DNA of 64,000 nucleotides from Stratiolaelaps scimitus (taxonomy: Eukaryota; Arthropoda; Arachnida; Mesostigmata; Laelapidae), in the NCBI GenBank assembly GCA_019614645.1, contig JABWDB010000001.1, positions 8,415,501-8,479,500 of the forward strand, written 5' to 3'. The translations under genes were made by a program, and so were the position numbers. Below the pieces are notes generated by a model that was not told the origin of the DNA, did no database searches, and saw only the letters and a program-made list of their open reading frames with translations. Positions 35,973 to 48,789 of this stretch are shown piece by piece; the stretch's first letter is position 1; each line of letters opens with the position of its first letter.

Positions 35973-38900
35973 CTGAAAAGTACAGCGGGACAATAATTAA
36001 TAGTCAAGAAGCTTCAGCAGGATGGGTCCCTCTGACATGCAACTTCCCTGTGCTCGATTGGGACACACCTTACCGGCCGCTGATCTTGAGGAAGATAACT
36101 TAATCCCTATATTATAGGTATTTTAGATATTTTAAATATTTGTGTTTTATAATATTTCGATGATTGTTCTGACCCTGTCATACACACTGACACACGCAAA
36201 ACACACCAAACTATGAAATACGCCTTGTATGTAGTTTGGTTGGGATGTTTTTGATGCGTTTTCATCATAAAACGCAAAAAAAAAATATACCTGCAGATTT
36301 CAGCACGGACGATCTGTTTAATTCGCGGATCTCGCTCCTGTACGTTAACAATATATTTCCATTGGTTCTTGTCACTCAAAGCCGCCTTTGGGGAAATGTA
36401 CAAGTGACGAGTCTCGCACGCCGGCTCCACGCCGTTTCCTGTGTTGCGCTTACGACGAGCTAACCTTTAATTGTTACATGAGAAATAAACACCAAATCTA
36501 ATGAGTTCTTGGGCAACAAGAAACCAGAGAGAACAATTAGCCAATCTGTACCAAGAATATCGTTTTAATTATCGTGACCATAGAAAGACTCTAAATGCCA
36601 ATAAAACGCTTATTTGCGTTGATTCATTTAATATGAGTTGCGAAAGTGAAACATACGTTTTAGGATAGTGCTTGATATCCCACCAGGGATTAGGATGCCC
36701 TGCATGTGAAGCAGCTGCAGCGTGCACCTTAAAGAATAAAATGTAAAAAAAGAGGAACATTGTTGAAGGTAAGTTTCTACACAAATACAAAAGGTCCAGG
36801 AGGAAAGATTCATCGTAAGACACCATATCGTTTTAAATTCAATCAACCCATTTTTGACTGTCGACTAGATATATATCCTCTCTCTCTTTCTCTCTCTCTC
36901 TCTCTTTCTAGACGCAAATATCAGACTTCGATATCAGACTAAATGGATCGCTTGATCAAAAAACCTAAATTCGAGTTAGATTTCGAACCTTTTCATAAGA
37001 ATAGTGCGGTTCATCCTGAAGCAGCAGCAGTGTAGCGACCGAGTAAGTGGGCGGAGCTTCCGGTTGGGCTAGAGGCGGTACCGGTGGTGGCGGTGGAGGT
37101 AATGGTGGACTCCACATCTGTCAACAATTAGACACCAAGGCAAGAATTAAGAACCGAACAACTTACTTATTAAAGGACTTGCTATAATATATAATATAGC
37201 AGCTCTTACACCTATCTATAGCAGCGTTTTCCTAACACCATCGTGTGCCAGGTATGATCCACGATATCCTATCATACTATTCGGACATGAGTACCTGCAA
37301 GTGCGGCTCGTCAAATCCGTCTCGGTCGTCGAAGAATACTGACGAGAAATTAAACCCACGAAAACGGGTTTGTCTCACCATATCAAATACTTGCTCTCTG
37401 AAAGGCAACAAAGAAAGAAAGAGATGTATGCAAAATCGGCGACCGTTAGCTTTATCTGCTTGAACAATGCGTGTACGGCTGCTTGTATTAGCTCAAAAAT
37501 ATTTCGTTGCATGAAGTTGCAGGAAGTCGCGTATGTGGCGTTTCGGTGTTAGTTTTACAGGGGACTCGGCTTTATGGCTCATTCCGCCAGATACAACAAT
37601 GATTATCTTGGAGCTACCTGCTACAGCTGGGCAGTTGATGGCTCTGCCCACCAGTATAGATTCCATCTCGCTCTATTTTGGTAAATAGGGATTCTAGTGC
37701 TCGTAGTGAATTGTGCAGATTCCGACGAGATAAAACGACCGAGAGTTAATTGTGCGACTAATATAAATTAATTCGTGATTGTATGCAATATGTTATTGCC
37801 CACACCGCCCTTGTACTTACTCAGGGTAGCTATGCACATTAGCGCAAACGGTCTTTCCTGTTTCTGGACAATGCTGAGGGATCGGCGTATATTTTTCTCT
37901 TGGAGGTGGTACAATTTTTATTGCCTGTTAATGAATAAATTGAGACAGCTCATTAGATATGATTACCGAAAAAAAAACAAAGAAGCCTGTGTGCTTCCTT
38001 ATTTAGCGCAATTCCGGCTTGCTTAAATCAATTCATTAAATAATCTAGCCACGTTGCCTACCCCTATGCACTACAAGGGTAAGGTAAGGTAAGGCTTCAT
38101 TGATTTATTAAAGGAACTGCATAGAATCCTTAAGTGTAGATGACCAATATAGACGATCTCAGAGACATCAGACCTCAGAAATACGAGTCGGATTGGGTCC
38201 CGGGCCACCCAATATCTCTTCACATGTCAATAGACAAATAGTCAACTTGTGTTGCAGCGAGAATCGTATAATAAAGCTTGGTAATATTGAATGCGTGAAG
38301 TCGCCGAATGTTGTATCAAAATCCCTATAACGGTATGTACTTGTGTTGCTTCAATAGAGCTTGTTCTAGCTCTGTTATTATTATAATTAGGGCAGTCTTA
38401 TGACTAGTCTTTTGAATAAAGTTCTAACGAAGCAAATCCATTTCCTAGTGGCTACTCTTGCACAATAACTCGCGTTAATAACGCCTTCCATCTATGTAGC
38501 TACGATTATCTTTAAATTAAAGCGTTCTTTACATAAATCGATCATATTCTAAGTACTGTCCATTATTAATGTAATTCGAAACGGGTGTTGTTAGCGAAGA
38601 AAGGTCAAAGTCTTAGTAGCACAGATGAAGACCTTTGGAGGAGGGGGAGCCGTAGGCCACGGCGAGCTCTTGAAGATGATCACAGCTGGTAGCAGTGCAC
38701 CTCCACCGAAACCGGAGGGCAAGCTGAATATTAAAGTAATTACGAACAATGCCTGTCGATGAACAAACAAAACATAGACATGTGAGTTAAATCTCCCTAC
38801 TCAGATAATGTTGTTTGCTTTGTTGCAAATATATTTTAAATTAGAACACCGAAAATACCTTTAGCTACTACTTATTGCATATTAATGTTATCGCCTATGC

Positions 38901-39532
38901 AACGTATCATTTTTGTTCTTGTTTTACATACTTACCAAATTCTGTTGTACGTATTTGTCTATATTTTCACATAGACAGACGATTCTCGAATAAAGGTTAC
39001 CACACTCTTTCTTTAGCTAGCTACTGTTATATTATCGATTTTGTATACATTCGACTCCATTCTTATATTTCATGCATATACCTTCTGATCGTTACTCGTT
39101 TTGTTTCTGTATTATTACTGCGCTACAATTTAAAGTACATTTACAATGAGGCCTATGGTGATTGGTAGCACAAGAACTACTGACGCATCGAGCCATGTGG
39201 TAGATTGCCCATTCATCGGCAGTGTTGGCAGTTTATTTTGCTGCAAGTGACGAATGGCAAAAAATATGAAATGAAAGCACTAATATACCCGTAACGCTGG
39301 GATGACAGATCGATGACAGGAGAGCATTTCACAGATCGCTATAATTGTCTCTGAGAATTTACCCATCTGGCCTGGCCGGACATATATATAAACTTACTGA
39401 AAATAGAGGTCTAACGTTATTATTGTGGGCGTATGTTTTCGACACTCCGTGCCGAATGTCCCTCCAATTTTCTTGAGGCTCTGTTCGACAGTGGCGAAAC
39501 TGAGGCCACCGAAACCTGAATCGTAATTCCTC
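35792..39532 (-). CDS. Spätzle-like cystine-knot Toll ligand, six exons found (5' end missing)
   Basis: Secreted growth-factor-like ligand; family members activate Toll receptors in development and immunity. Exons on the minus strand: 39532-39398, 38723-38633, 37117-36989, 36727-36657, 36464-36291, 35972-35792. All five introns are GT-AG and the phase agrees at every junction (2, 0, 0, 2, 2 bases carried over). The pro-region is Gly/Pro-rich (runs of six prolines). An RRKR furin-type site opens exon 5 of this model and is followed by 111 residues to the TAA stop, close to the classic C-terminal 106-residue Spätzle fragment. Seven cysteines (ACET, AEIC, DDAC, SVCK, SCC, CVC) and the blocks ISPKAAL, WKYIVN, VRAEIC, GYTSVCKQKY and VPSCCVCEL fit the family. 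The signal-peptide exon was not located and should lie above 39532. Which Spätzle paralogue it is cannot be told. The first three exons are less certain than the last three. Confidence 0.85.
36291..36464 (-). CDS. Spätzle-like gene, exon with RRKR cleavage site and first half of the knot
   Basis: Donor CTGCAG|GTATAT at 36291/36290. The acceptor is AAAG|G at 36464; a second acceptor five bases on (GTTAG|C, 36459) is possible, but only 36464 keeps frame with the upstream exon. The translation runs LARRKR, then a short linker, then the first two knot cysteines with ISPKAAL and WKYIVN blocks between them. Confidence 0.88.
36657..36727 (-). CDS. Spätzle-like gene, pro-region exon
   Basis: 71 bp between a long pyrimidine tract with acceptor TTTAAG|GTG and donor AAAC|GTATGT. 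It reads through in the frame shared with both neighbours (23 codons plus two bases; includes HPNPWWDIKHYPK). Supported by splice sites and phase rather than by homology. Confidence 0.65.
36989..37117 (-). CDS. Spätzle-like gene, proline-rich pro-region exon
   Basis: Acceptor TTGTTGACAG|A at 37118 is good; donor AAAAG|GTTCGA is weaker. 43 codons, phase 0 to 0, with a run of six prolines followed by PEAPPTYSVATLLLLQ. The intron above it (37118-38632) holds an interspersed repeat copy. Confidence 0.6.
37188..37843. repeat. Interspersed repeat family, copy interrupted by about 230 bp
   Basis: Matches 23660-24060 in two blocks (37190-37217 and about 37445-37843); the roughly 230 bp between them are absent from the other copy. 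It sits in an intron of the Spätzle-like gene. Confidence 0.72.
38076..38134. repeat. Repeat end shared with 55937 (GGTAA-rich)
   Basis: A GGTAA pentamer run followed by GATTTATTAAAGGAACTGCA; similar to 55937-55995. Looks like the end of a dispersed element. Confidence 0.55.
38633..38723 (-). CDS. Spätzle-like gene, pro-region exon
   Basis: Acceptor ATATTCAG|C and donor CCAAAG|GTCTTC. One base plus 30 codons, giving a Gly-rich start (SGFGGGALLP) and a PPPPK end. It keeps phase with exons on both sides. A 23-bp possible microexon at 38936-38958 with donor TTTG|GTAAGT is an alternative upstream partner. Confidence 0.5.
39398..39532 (-). CDS. Spätzle-like gene, upstream exon
   Basis: Acceptor GTTTTACAG|G and strong donor TTTTCA|GTAAGT. 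One base, 44 codons and two bases; the two leftover bases match the one base that starts the next exon. It contains NYDSGFGGLSF and one cysteine. The exon before it was not found. Confidence 0.5.
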
Positions 39533-41881
39533 CTGTAAAACAGCCACAACGATAGAGAACAAGAAGACGCCAAATTATAGGTAATTAGCCATCTACTTGA
39601 TGCATGCGCCCGTTTCATAGGAGACACAATATCAAAGTGATAAAACATTGATGATAATATTACATGCGTCCAAAACGGTTCCGGGGATAATTTTTCAGTG
39701 TATAACCTAGTTCTCCACACAACCACCCACCCACCCACACAGATCATTGCACGTCGTTGTCTACTGCACGTTTTCTGCTCCGAGTTTACACTCATAGAAT
39801 AAAATAACAGTTCACACTTAGGAGTTATTCTATGTGTACTAGCACAGTGTTTTATTCTCGTCTCCTTGTTCAAATGTAAACCAAACAGAAATGAAATATA
39901 CTATTGAAATATACGAAAAAGCCACCGTGACCTGTCCACGCTTACTTGACGTCCCCCCCTCTCAAAATGACGAGCGAAATTGAATATGTCTTTGTCTGTG
40001 GGTCTGTCTGTAGTAATCGTGGTGCGTAATCGAAAACGATTTGGGACCTTCCAGGTTGGCTGTACGATTGCTCGTGGGCGGCTCATTAAAATTTCGTTCA
40101 ATCCTCTCTACCCTGCGAATTTGTTCTGACTCGTCTGAAGCGTCGGGCTTCGCTTGCCAGAACCGCTTACTAGCTCACTGGCTTAATACACATATAAGGT
40201 CACCACAACACGTAAGTGCGTGACACATATCTGTCTGATTTTCACTGCCAAGTTGCTGCAGCTGCTTCTACTGCTGATATTCAGGGTCGGGCAGTTCGTC
40301 CATACGGAACGCTACTGGTTTTGAGCCTTATGCATGATTCAGCACTCCTCGTTGGAAAAATGAACTTTACAGATTACAGCTTTACCCTTTATAAATAAAA
40401 AATGGCCAAGGCAGCGAGAGAGAGAGAGAGTAAGAGACCGTGTGTGGCTGGATATTGTCCCAATATCTGCCTCATGGTCTAGTGCTGACATTCGCGGTTC
40501 TGCGTTCGACACAGCCTCGTCGTGTAAGTGAATTTTCAGTACAATCGGTATATATGTAGGTGCATTTCAGCCAGCCCGGTATAGTGAACATTTCGAGCCC
40601 GTTCCTTACACATCGTCCAGTATTCCAAGCGTTTATAATTGACTAGTATAAACTATCATTGAATACGATTTCAAAACTATAGTAAAGGTACGCAGCCCTA
40701 TGGTAGATCCACCAAAGATTGACCTTTTAAACGTGAACCTTCGATGCATTTTGTTCTTCTGTTCCTTTTTCTGTGAGATCCTGAAACACTAGTGGTATTC
40801 TAATCGAAGAAAACCGCCCTCCCCAAGAAAAGTAGAACTTTTCATATTGGTCGTCCTCCTCGTTTTCGAATATCATTTCCTATCTGAATAGGTTAACAGA
40901 AAAAAAGCAAGAACTCGTCACATTTGCTTACTTTCATATAAAATTTACTCTACGAACACCCTGCACTTGCGAAGGCATTAGCTGCGCTAAGCCGTAATAA
41001 CGATAAAAGACCTGCAACGCTGAGCTTTGTACTGCCCGATTTAGCCACGGGTTCGAATCTACAGATTGACGATGTCCAGAGCGATCCCGTGACAGTGGGA
41101 GTCTCATTTAAATCATTCACGGCATGTCATGAAAGCGACTTGTAGTAATGGTGTCACTTTAGACACAAGGAGTCGCTGGGCGGCTAATAACTCTTCATTT
41201 CCTTTTGCCATTTTGTTGTAAAATAATCGACGAAATTCAACAAAACTGTTATCACGTGTGCCCTTATGCGAACATCAGGTAACAATACACGCGGATTGAA
41301 CCGTGAGGAATTATCCAGATCGAGAATTAGCCTATAAATTGTTACTGGTAATAGAGACGAAATGTATAGTGGAAATGGTTAAATAATGAAATATTTATTA
41401 CAATTACTATTATCATTATTACTACTGTAATTATGATGACGATGTAATATTGTTGAAACCGAATTATGTCCTTGTCAATCTAGGTGTTAATGCGCTGATC
41501 GTAGGAAAAATCCCATAATTATACTAATAAAAATAATGCTGGAATATCGTCAACATATTAATAGTATCCCATATTTATGTATTCACCTGGAAACACACAA
41601 TCAGATAAGGCGACATTAATTTATATCGATATATCACAGCATCAAATATGAAAAAGTATATATATATATCTGTACTGTCGATTAAATCGAACTAATCTAA
41701 GACGAATCAATACTCCCCCCCTTACTAAAACGCATCTAGATATATGGTGCAGATAATTTCAATGGAAGGTCACCCATCACTATAAGCTCTGATAAGAAGG
41801 CGTTGTACATACATCGCAGATGATGTCAAACGTCTGACGTTGAAAGGAAATAGAAAGTGATTCCGTTTATCACACAACCAC

Positions 41882-41909
41882 TTATTATTATTATTATTAT
41901 TATTATTAT
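41882..41909. repeat. (ATT)n microsatellite
   Basis: Nine ATT units. Confidence 0.9.
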
Positions 41910-42191
41910 ACTACTATAATAATTATATCGCTTTGCACAGACGACTGAATTCACGCGCACGTTTAAGCTGTCTGACTTGTCCCATTCGCGGTGGGCGCAG
42001 ATGATGCAATACAAATAATTGTATTTTCGATCGATAAAATCCGACTGTTTATAAACGCACTTCGCATTTTCCATCAGCCAGCAACACACGTTTATACATG
42101 AGCTGTATTATCGTCATCACTATTGTTTCAATAGTACACACGTGTCTGTGTGTGTGGGCATCTGAGCACTTCTATATTTATTGCATTTGTT

Positions 42192-42194
<3 letters not shown>

Positions 42195-42231
<37 letters not shown>
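42195..42231. repeat. (TA)n microsatellite
   Basis: About 18 TA units, among the longest in the window. Confidence 0.9.
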
Positions 42232-42234
<3 letters not shown>

Positions 42235-42632
42235 GTTGTGCTCAGTACTTGTAATTGCTAGCAGCTTATGCTTGGTGGCAGTAACGTAGGTCTATAATGG
42301 TAGCGCGATTAGGGAAATTCACAATAGCAGTGAAAGCCGCACCAGAACTCGATCGGCAACTGGTATAGTCGAAGCTGAATTGAATTGTGTTCGCTTCTGA
42401 TTGAGCTAAGACGAGTTGGAATTTTGATGTTATCGTCAAATATTTTTGTTATCGACATTATTTACGTAGAATTGCACTCAGCAGAGACTAGAAACTGTCG
42501 CAATGGGCTCAAAAGTGTTCGAGAGATCATGCCGAAAATCATGCTGTTATCAGTTCCACTGAACCGTTGGAATGAGTTGGCCGAAAACAGCACCTGTGCA
42601 ATACTAACACCACTCACCGTTTTTTTTTCTAG

Positions 42633-42886
42633 GAAAAACCCGGTTTAGACCTCACTCTGCCATTCTTAATCAGCCATTTAACCTATTTGCCTTCACACTA
42701 GGTATTGTAGACATTTTTAATCTGTACTCAAGGGTCTGCCATCAGTCAGGCATAGTCGGCGTCGTTTGTTATTCCGTGGAATTCGTCGCTGTTGTAATTA
42801 TAGATAAGTGTACGTACATGACATGGTGCACAAGCATATCATGTTTATCCTCGTCGTCTAGATGCGTTCTTAACACATCTGTATAA
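42633..42886 (+). CDS. Hydrophobic exon-like segment, possible membrane receptor
   Basis: A textbook intron end (CTAAC branch-like site, run of nine T's, CTAG|G) precedes 83 open codons with two hydrophobic stretches (FNLFAFTLGIVDIF and GIVGVVCYSVEFVAVVII). This could be part of a multi-pass chemoreceptor; no diagnostic motif was seen. TAA ends the frame at 42884-42886. Confidence 0.25.
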
Positions 42887-43830
42887 CAATATCAAAAGTC
42901 TGTTAGCGTTTTACAGTATATCTCTATTATGAAAAAGAAACCTGATTTTAATAAGGCAAAGTGGTGGATATTGCTGAAGGTGTTACGATACGACAGGTCG
43001 ATAACGCAGTTTAATTTTAATTAATTTTGATTCAATAATTCATGTATTCGTTGAATACAAGCATGCTGTTGACTTCCAAGGATCGCTAGAAATCTATTTT
43101 TGTTTAGGTCAGATGAATTTCGACAAACACGACAGCTGTAAAAAACATATAATGTAAAAAACATAGGATGTAAAACATTGCAAATTGCTTTCATATTTCA
43201 TATCTTACCCTCTCGTCGTCTACGATAAATAGGTTTTAATCGCTGATATATTTAACTATCCGTTATCCTGTTCATGTAGAGTAGACACAGCTCGCAATAT
43301 GTCGCAATTGTCAGGAAACATAAACATTCTATCTACAATGCTAACGTACATCTAAATGCAGAGCGTACTAAACAACTGATCTTGAGATGTTTCCCAGAAG
43401 GCCCGTCGACGTTCTTGACATTCTGCGCGCTACTGCTGCTGTTTCTGCAGCTAAACAGCTTGAACTTATTTCAAGTGGTCGTCTATATGTGCTACTGTCT
43501 CCTACCTACTTGAGCAGCTCCCATCTCGACGAGGCGTTAATATATATATATATATATATATATCGTCATTCGTCCTATTGCCGACGGGTAACTACGGAGA
43601 TAGACGCAACTGCAATTTTTGTATGTTTTTCTTTCGCTTCCTTTGTTCAACCAGCTAGGGCAGAAAGAGACGGCTGTCATATCATAGATTGACCCGGACC
43701 ACTCAACGTCGAGTTGTTCGCGACAGCCAACTGGGTGCAATTCTAGCAGCGGCTGGAGGCTACTTGCTTTGTTTTTTTTTACAATGATGATAAAAACAAT
43801 AATGATAATACTGTGGTATTTCCCACTCAC

Positions 43831-43994
43831 GGTAATGGTGAATTGTCTGCCTAATTGTGGCAAGTGGTGCCAGCGGTGTGGCGGACGGTGACAGAGGTCG
43901 TCGGTTAGAGCAAACAGAATAATTCTGGCAGTGTCATTAGGGGGCGACAACCACGTGTCCTGTGCATCCTTGCCAGCGACACAAGGCAACAACC
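43831..43994 (-). CDS. Probable coding exon, unidentified gene
   Basis: Not recognised. Acceptor CAATCAACAG|GG (43995) and donor ATTACC|GTGAGT (43831/43830) frame 164 bp: two bases plus 54 open codons ending in phase 0. The peptide (LLPCVAGKDAQDTWLSPPND, later LTDDLCHRPPHRWHHLPQLG) has a natural amino-acid mix unlike the low-complexity ORFs around it. A possible next piece starts after CTGCTAG at about 43741 (NCTQLAVANNSTLSG, then stop). Neighbouring upstream exons were not found; a (TA)n array lies in the putative upstream intron. Confidence 0.45.
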
Positions 43995-46721
43995 CTGTTG
44001 ATTGAAGTACATGAGCGTGCGCATATATATATATATAATACAAGAAGAACTGTAACCAAAATGAAAATGAAGATATCCACATATTGAAGAATGGTTCTCA
44101 CTTGCGAATGGTGCAGTTATGTACTACGTCTTACGTTGCTATTATGGGATCGAATACAATAGATTGATCGCAAATACATCGGGCGATATTTTTTTGAACA
44201 AACACACTAGATTGAAATAGCAATTAAAAGCTTATTAGCTCGAAAACGAGATAATCTAACTGACTGCATATTGGATAGAAATGCTTGAGGATACTACTGC
44301 TGGATTGGCTAGAACACGCCCAGTCACCCAAAATGCGTGTCTGGCATTGTTATTATAAGTGCTCTCAACAATTAAAAAACGCCTTTCCCAATTGAAGCTA
44401 GCTTAGCATATAGCTGAAATCAAGTTTTGTCAATTTCGTTTGGGCCGGTACAAGAAGTGATACGCCCCTCTATTTCGAAGAACGGATAGAGAGAGAGAGA
44501 GAGAGAGAGATAAGCAATTAAAAAATTAGCACTGTTTTCAGTATCGTGCTCCTGGTGGGCCTCCCGCCCTGGTGAAATGCGTAGTCGAGTATGTTGTTGT
44601 ATTCAACGAAAAATGTCTGCGACAAATTCGTCAACGATACCAATCACTGGCACCGAGGATAACAATAAATCATCTCATAGTTTTGCGCGTGCGTTGGCTA
44701 TGGGTGTCGAAATAGTAGCAATGTCAATTTTTTCTTGCGATTTACAGCCCCTCCAAAATGCCGCGCTGTGATCTCTTCGACGGTAAACTGTACGTGTCGG
44801 CTATCTTCCGTTCAGATTGCTTCATACGTTCATCCTCACACGTAGTTCACTCCATAGGAGGCAGTAGGTCAAATATGCCCACAATCTCGTGGGCATATTT
44901 TTAATGCAGAACAACTTTATTCTCAGGGTGAAGCCATTAGTTACTCTGGGATCAGAGATACTACAGTGGCCACTCTATTATTGTATAATATTATTCAATA
45001 TTTTGCAAATTTGCTGACCCTACAAACGTATCCCGTACATACCAATGTTATTTTGCCAAAGAGAAGAGAGATCGGACGGCAAACATTTTTGAGGGTGTCA
45101 AAATTGCGTCTCTGAGCTCGATACGCGCTACACTTATAAATACGTCAAATCTAACTAAAATAAAGTTTAGCATCGGATTCACCTATGGTGCATAACAAGC
45201 GTTCCTTCTTTCATGATATATTGGCATACAAATCATATTGCCATAATGTACTGTTGTATCTATGATTTTTGAGCAGTTTTCTAGCATAGGGACGGCAACT
45301 CCCGGATTATTTATGCGAACTATCAATGGAACATAAAAACGTATGTATATTTGTTAAACAAAATATAGATATACAATAATTATAGAAACAGTTGGGGACG
45401 GGTTGTCAGGCCGAGGAACTATTCTCGTAGGATAGGTCTCGGTGGAGACATGGCGAATCGAAGAGAAACTTTCGATTGACAGATGTTCTCATGGCCTAAG
45501 GTGGCGCCAATCTTATAAGTTGCGCGGAGCATGTTCGCCAACGTGTCAGGCCACACTTTACGGCGTACAGTTGAAGAACCCGAATCTAAGGCTCTAGATC
45601 GTCAAGAAGACCTTCGTCTGTGGCACCAAAAAGGATGATAAAAGGACTAACTAAAGGTTGCTGGGCCGTTCAGATCCTCTAAAACGAGAAATTTGATGAG
45701 AGGTTGCCTCCCGGACCACCCATACAACAGGCAATCCAGAAGAATAGGCAGCCTAGCGTGTACCGACATTAAGAGAAAATTACAAAGAAAACAACGCTAC
45801 CCAACGTGATGATGAACGTACTGACAAGATTAAACGTGATCGAACATGATCTCTATTCGCCGCCTGAGAAGTCGCTATGAAGCCAAGTGGCAGTGTGGGC
45901 CCAATTCAATAAGATATACATATTCAATGGCATGATCCTATATTGGCTTCAAGCGTCCCACAACGAAAATGTTGAGATGCACGGTAAAGAAAAAGGTTAT
46001 AGGAAGTGTCGGATATAGATTTGCTTGCTTTTGCAACCGAGTTGGAATTTTGGGGTAGCCAGATAACTGGACTGATCCCAAGGTGATAGGGAAATTACAT
46101 ATAATCTAGTTCATTAAGAAGATGAGGTCACGGCTAATAATCGGCAATGGCGTATTGAAAAATCAATCAAGTGTGTAATGGATATATACGCCTTCACGAG
46201 AGTAGGTATGGCGCATATTTGTCGTGGACATAATGGGTGAATCGGAACCGGAACTCGGCGCGTAAAGAAAAAAAGTGGGCACATTCTCAGAGGCTCTAAC
46301 CACATTTCGGCCGATAGGGAGTTTGGAAGTAAAAATTTTATTTCGAAATGATTTCTACTCGAAACTGATGCGCAATTCAATTTTCCAGAAGTATGAGGCC
46401 CCCTGAAAAGGATGGTTGCACATCGGATGTTTAAACTTATTGCGTACCGAGTGGAATGAAGAGGAAACACGTACAATGGTGCTGATTTTCCAGCGAATTA
46501 AGGACTGAGAGCTACTCCACTCCCTAAATCACTGGGGAGCATAATAATGATGCACAATAACATAATAGCGATGCATAATAACCCTACACGTTATTATAGA
46601 TCGCGGACCGGCGAATTGAAAGCTATCACTTCGATCGTCCCACGCGATCAACTGAGAGTTGAATCGCTATAAATTTGTCTATGTTGCAATTGTAGCGACG
46701 TCTATGTACCAATTGATTTTC

Positions 46722-46752
<31 letters not shown>

Positions 46753-48789
46753 TACATATCTGTATAGCAGGTTTGTCAAATAAATCGTGGATGCCGTCAG
46801 TTACTGCTGGTTTATGTTTAGAAGAAGGAGAAGCGCGATTCTCCAGTAGTCAGTGCAGCTATTGAGCAATTTCGCTACTTGCGGCCGATAATCTCATTTA
46901 TCTATATCATTTAATCCCGTCTCAACCAGCAGCTGTGTCCGCTTTCAGTTGAGTTGACTCGAGTGGCTCACTAACGCATCGGTTGGAAATCGCTCCCGAA
47001 ATGTCAACGAAATGTCGCCGTTGGCCTTGTTGACCCTGCAGTCCCCAATATCGCGGCAGGAACAGCGGGCGAAGAGACGGAGTTTTCTACTCTTTACCCG
47101 GCCACAATCGTACGTATGGCCACCGACATTCCACTGGTGAAATCCAGGGGTGTTCATTCTGTGAAGACGAAATGGAACTCGGGTTGGTAGTTGTCCCGTT
47201 GGTCCGTCGTGTTGTAACGGCTGTCGATCAGTCGCGCGGTGCCGCGAAATATGACTGCGCGCTAAGCTTCCAAGAGCGATTTCCCTCAAGGAGAAAAAGA
47301 TACCTTAGCTATCTATACGTCGCTGTTCTCGACATGGACATTAGTACGGCACAAAAGGGACGATTAGCCATCTCCGCCCGCGTGCTTGCCTATGGTCCAC
47401 GGGGCCGTGTGACCAAGGCTCGATCGAATGCTCCATCATCTGTGAGTTAATGCTCCATAACCGATGTCTCATTGTCGACTGGCTGTGCAGATGTATGAAT
47501 GTAACAGTGGACATATAAAATATGATACGTCCATACGAGCTTGGCTCTCACACCCTCTATATATATATATATATATAATATATATGTGTATAGAAAGAGA
47601 AGTGAATTATTCCCAATAGATTGAACAAGTGTATCCGAAAGGGTAGTTCAGCATTCCTTTTTGATGTTCGTTTAGCAAATGTGACTGAGATGATGCGCCC
47701 AGTCAGTTCAAAGGTGCTGCATAGACACGAGCCTGGGGAGCCTATTTGCTGTAAATCGAATAGGCCAAATCCATGATTCGTGCATCCATATTGCCTCATC
47801 TGTATTTCAGCCATCTACCCGACATTCGTGCTCTTCAATCAGCATTAGTCTCCATGGTAGACACGACACGATTTTGGATAGTTATAAAGTACACACACAC
47901 GTCTTCACTGGATGACGTTCCACGTCGGCAATCCCCTACCACAAAGCATACATATATTGAATATAGCTATTTAGTGCTTGTACATAGATACACGTTGACA
48001 TACACGAGCGCTACCCCGATTGGCTTATATAAATATCTCAGACAAGCGGACTCAACCCAGCTGCATTCAGCTCTGCAACCGCGGGGAACGGCGCTGCTTC
48101 ACAGTATAAAACCACCGTGCCCGTAACGGAAATTCGAAATACCACCAGATATCGTAGATAGCTTTACTATCGGCTGAACGACAAGCACATACTGAACGTG
48201 TTCTCAGATGTGTACTGATTATCATTCGTTGTCGTTCGGAGAAAACGAAGCCAAAAAAGAAGTCATTGATGTATTGAAATTGTTCGACTCTGTGAAAGGC
48301 GGTTCGCGTGTAGTGAATCCGTAGTGTGAATAGCGATGATGAATTGATGATCGCGCCATCAGCGAACTAGCAAAGGCTTCATGCTTCGACTTGATCACCC
48401 AATCACAATAGCGCGGACCACAATGCAATGCCATTGGACGTTGAACAAAGGGTGGCTGAATCGAAGCCTTGACTAAACCGTGCGGCAGATAGTCGGCTTA
48501 GTGCTGAACAGGCAGAGAGCGGACGATGATCCACGATTTATATATATATATATATATATATATACTAGTTTTTCTATTCGTTCTCTGTCTGTTTCTTTCT
48601 CTCTATCTCTCTAGCGCTGTATTCAAGCCTCGTGTGGTCGAAAGCTAAAGATATATACAATGCACGAAATATATATTAAAAAAATATATATATATATAAT
48701 AATGGATTTTCAGCAAAATATAATGGGATATATATATATATATATACATATATAACTTGATCAGCATTTGGTTGAAATAATTTATACAG
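43995..48789. other. No gene recognised
   Basis: Hairpin at 44871, (GA)n at 44488-44510 and (TA)n arrays. A minus-strand frame at 47289-46945 (CSCRDIGDCRVNKANGD) looks orderly but no family or splice structure was found. Confidence 0.45.
44871..44900. repeat. Hairpin, 12-bp stem and 6-nt loop
   Basis: AAATATGCCCAC pairs with GTGGGCATATTT around AATCTC and is followed by T's. No gene context that would make it a terminator. Confidence 0.6.

Larger units (their letters stand above)
39533..43830. other. Intergenic or intronic, no firm gene
   Basis: AT-rich with (ATT)n and (TA)n arrays and a B-box-like GGTTCGAATCT at 41050. Possibly holds the missing first exon of the Spätzle-like gene. Confidence 0.45.

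Noticed and set aside
38076..38099. Telomere-like repeat (GGTAA run)
   Set aside because: Only about four units and followed by a dispersed repeat that recurs at 55937; not an arthropod TTAGG array.
43537..44082. 181-codon minus-strand ORF as one gene
   Set aside because: Its ends are translated (TA)n and low-complexity sequence; only the central part (43831-43994) has exon features and was kept.
44871..44900. Rho-independent terminator
   Set aside because: Stem plus T-run looks like one, but the DNA is eukaryotic and no gene ends there.
45400..46100. Decayed Tc1/mariner-type transposase
   Set aside because: Word-level impression only; no DDE block, helix-turn-helix or terminal inverted repeat could be identified.
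46945..47289. Cysteine-containing minus-strand ORF as a gene
   Set aside because: Orderly-looking (CSCRDIGDCRVNKANGD), but no recognisable domain and no clear splice borders.
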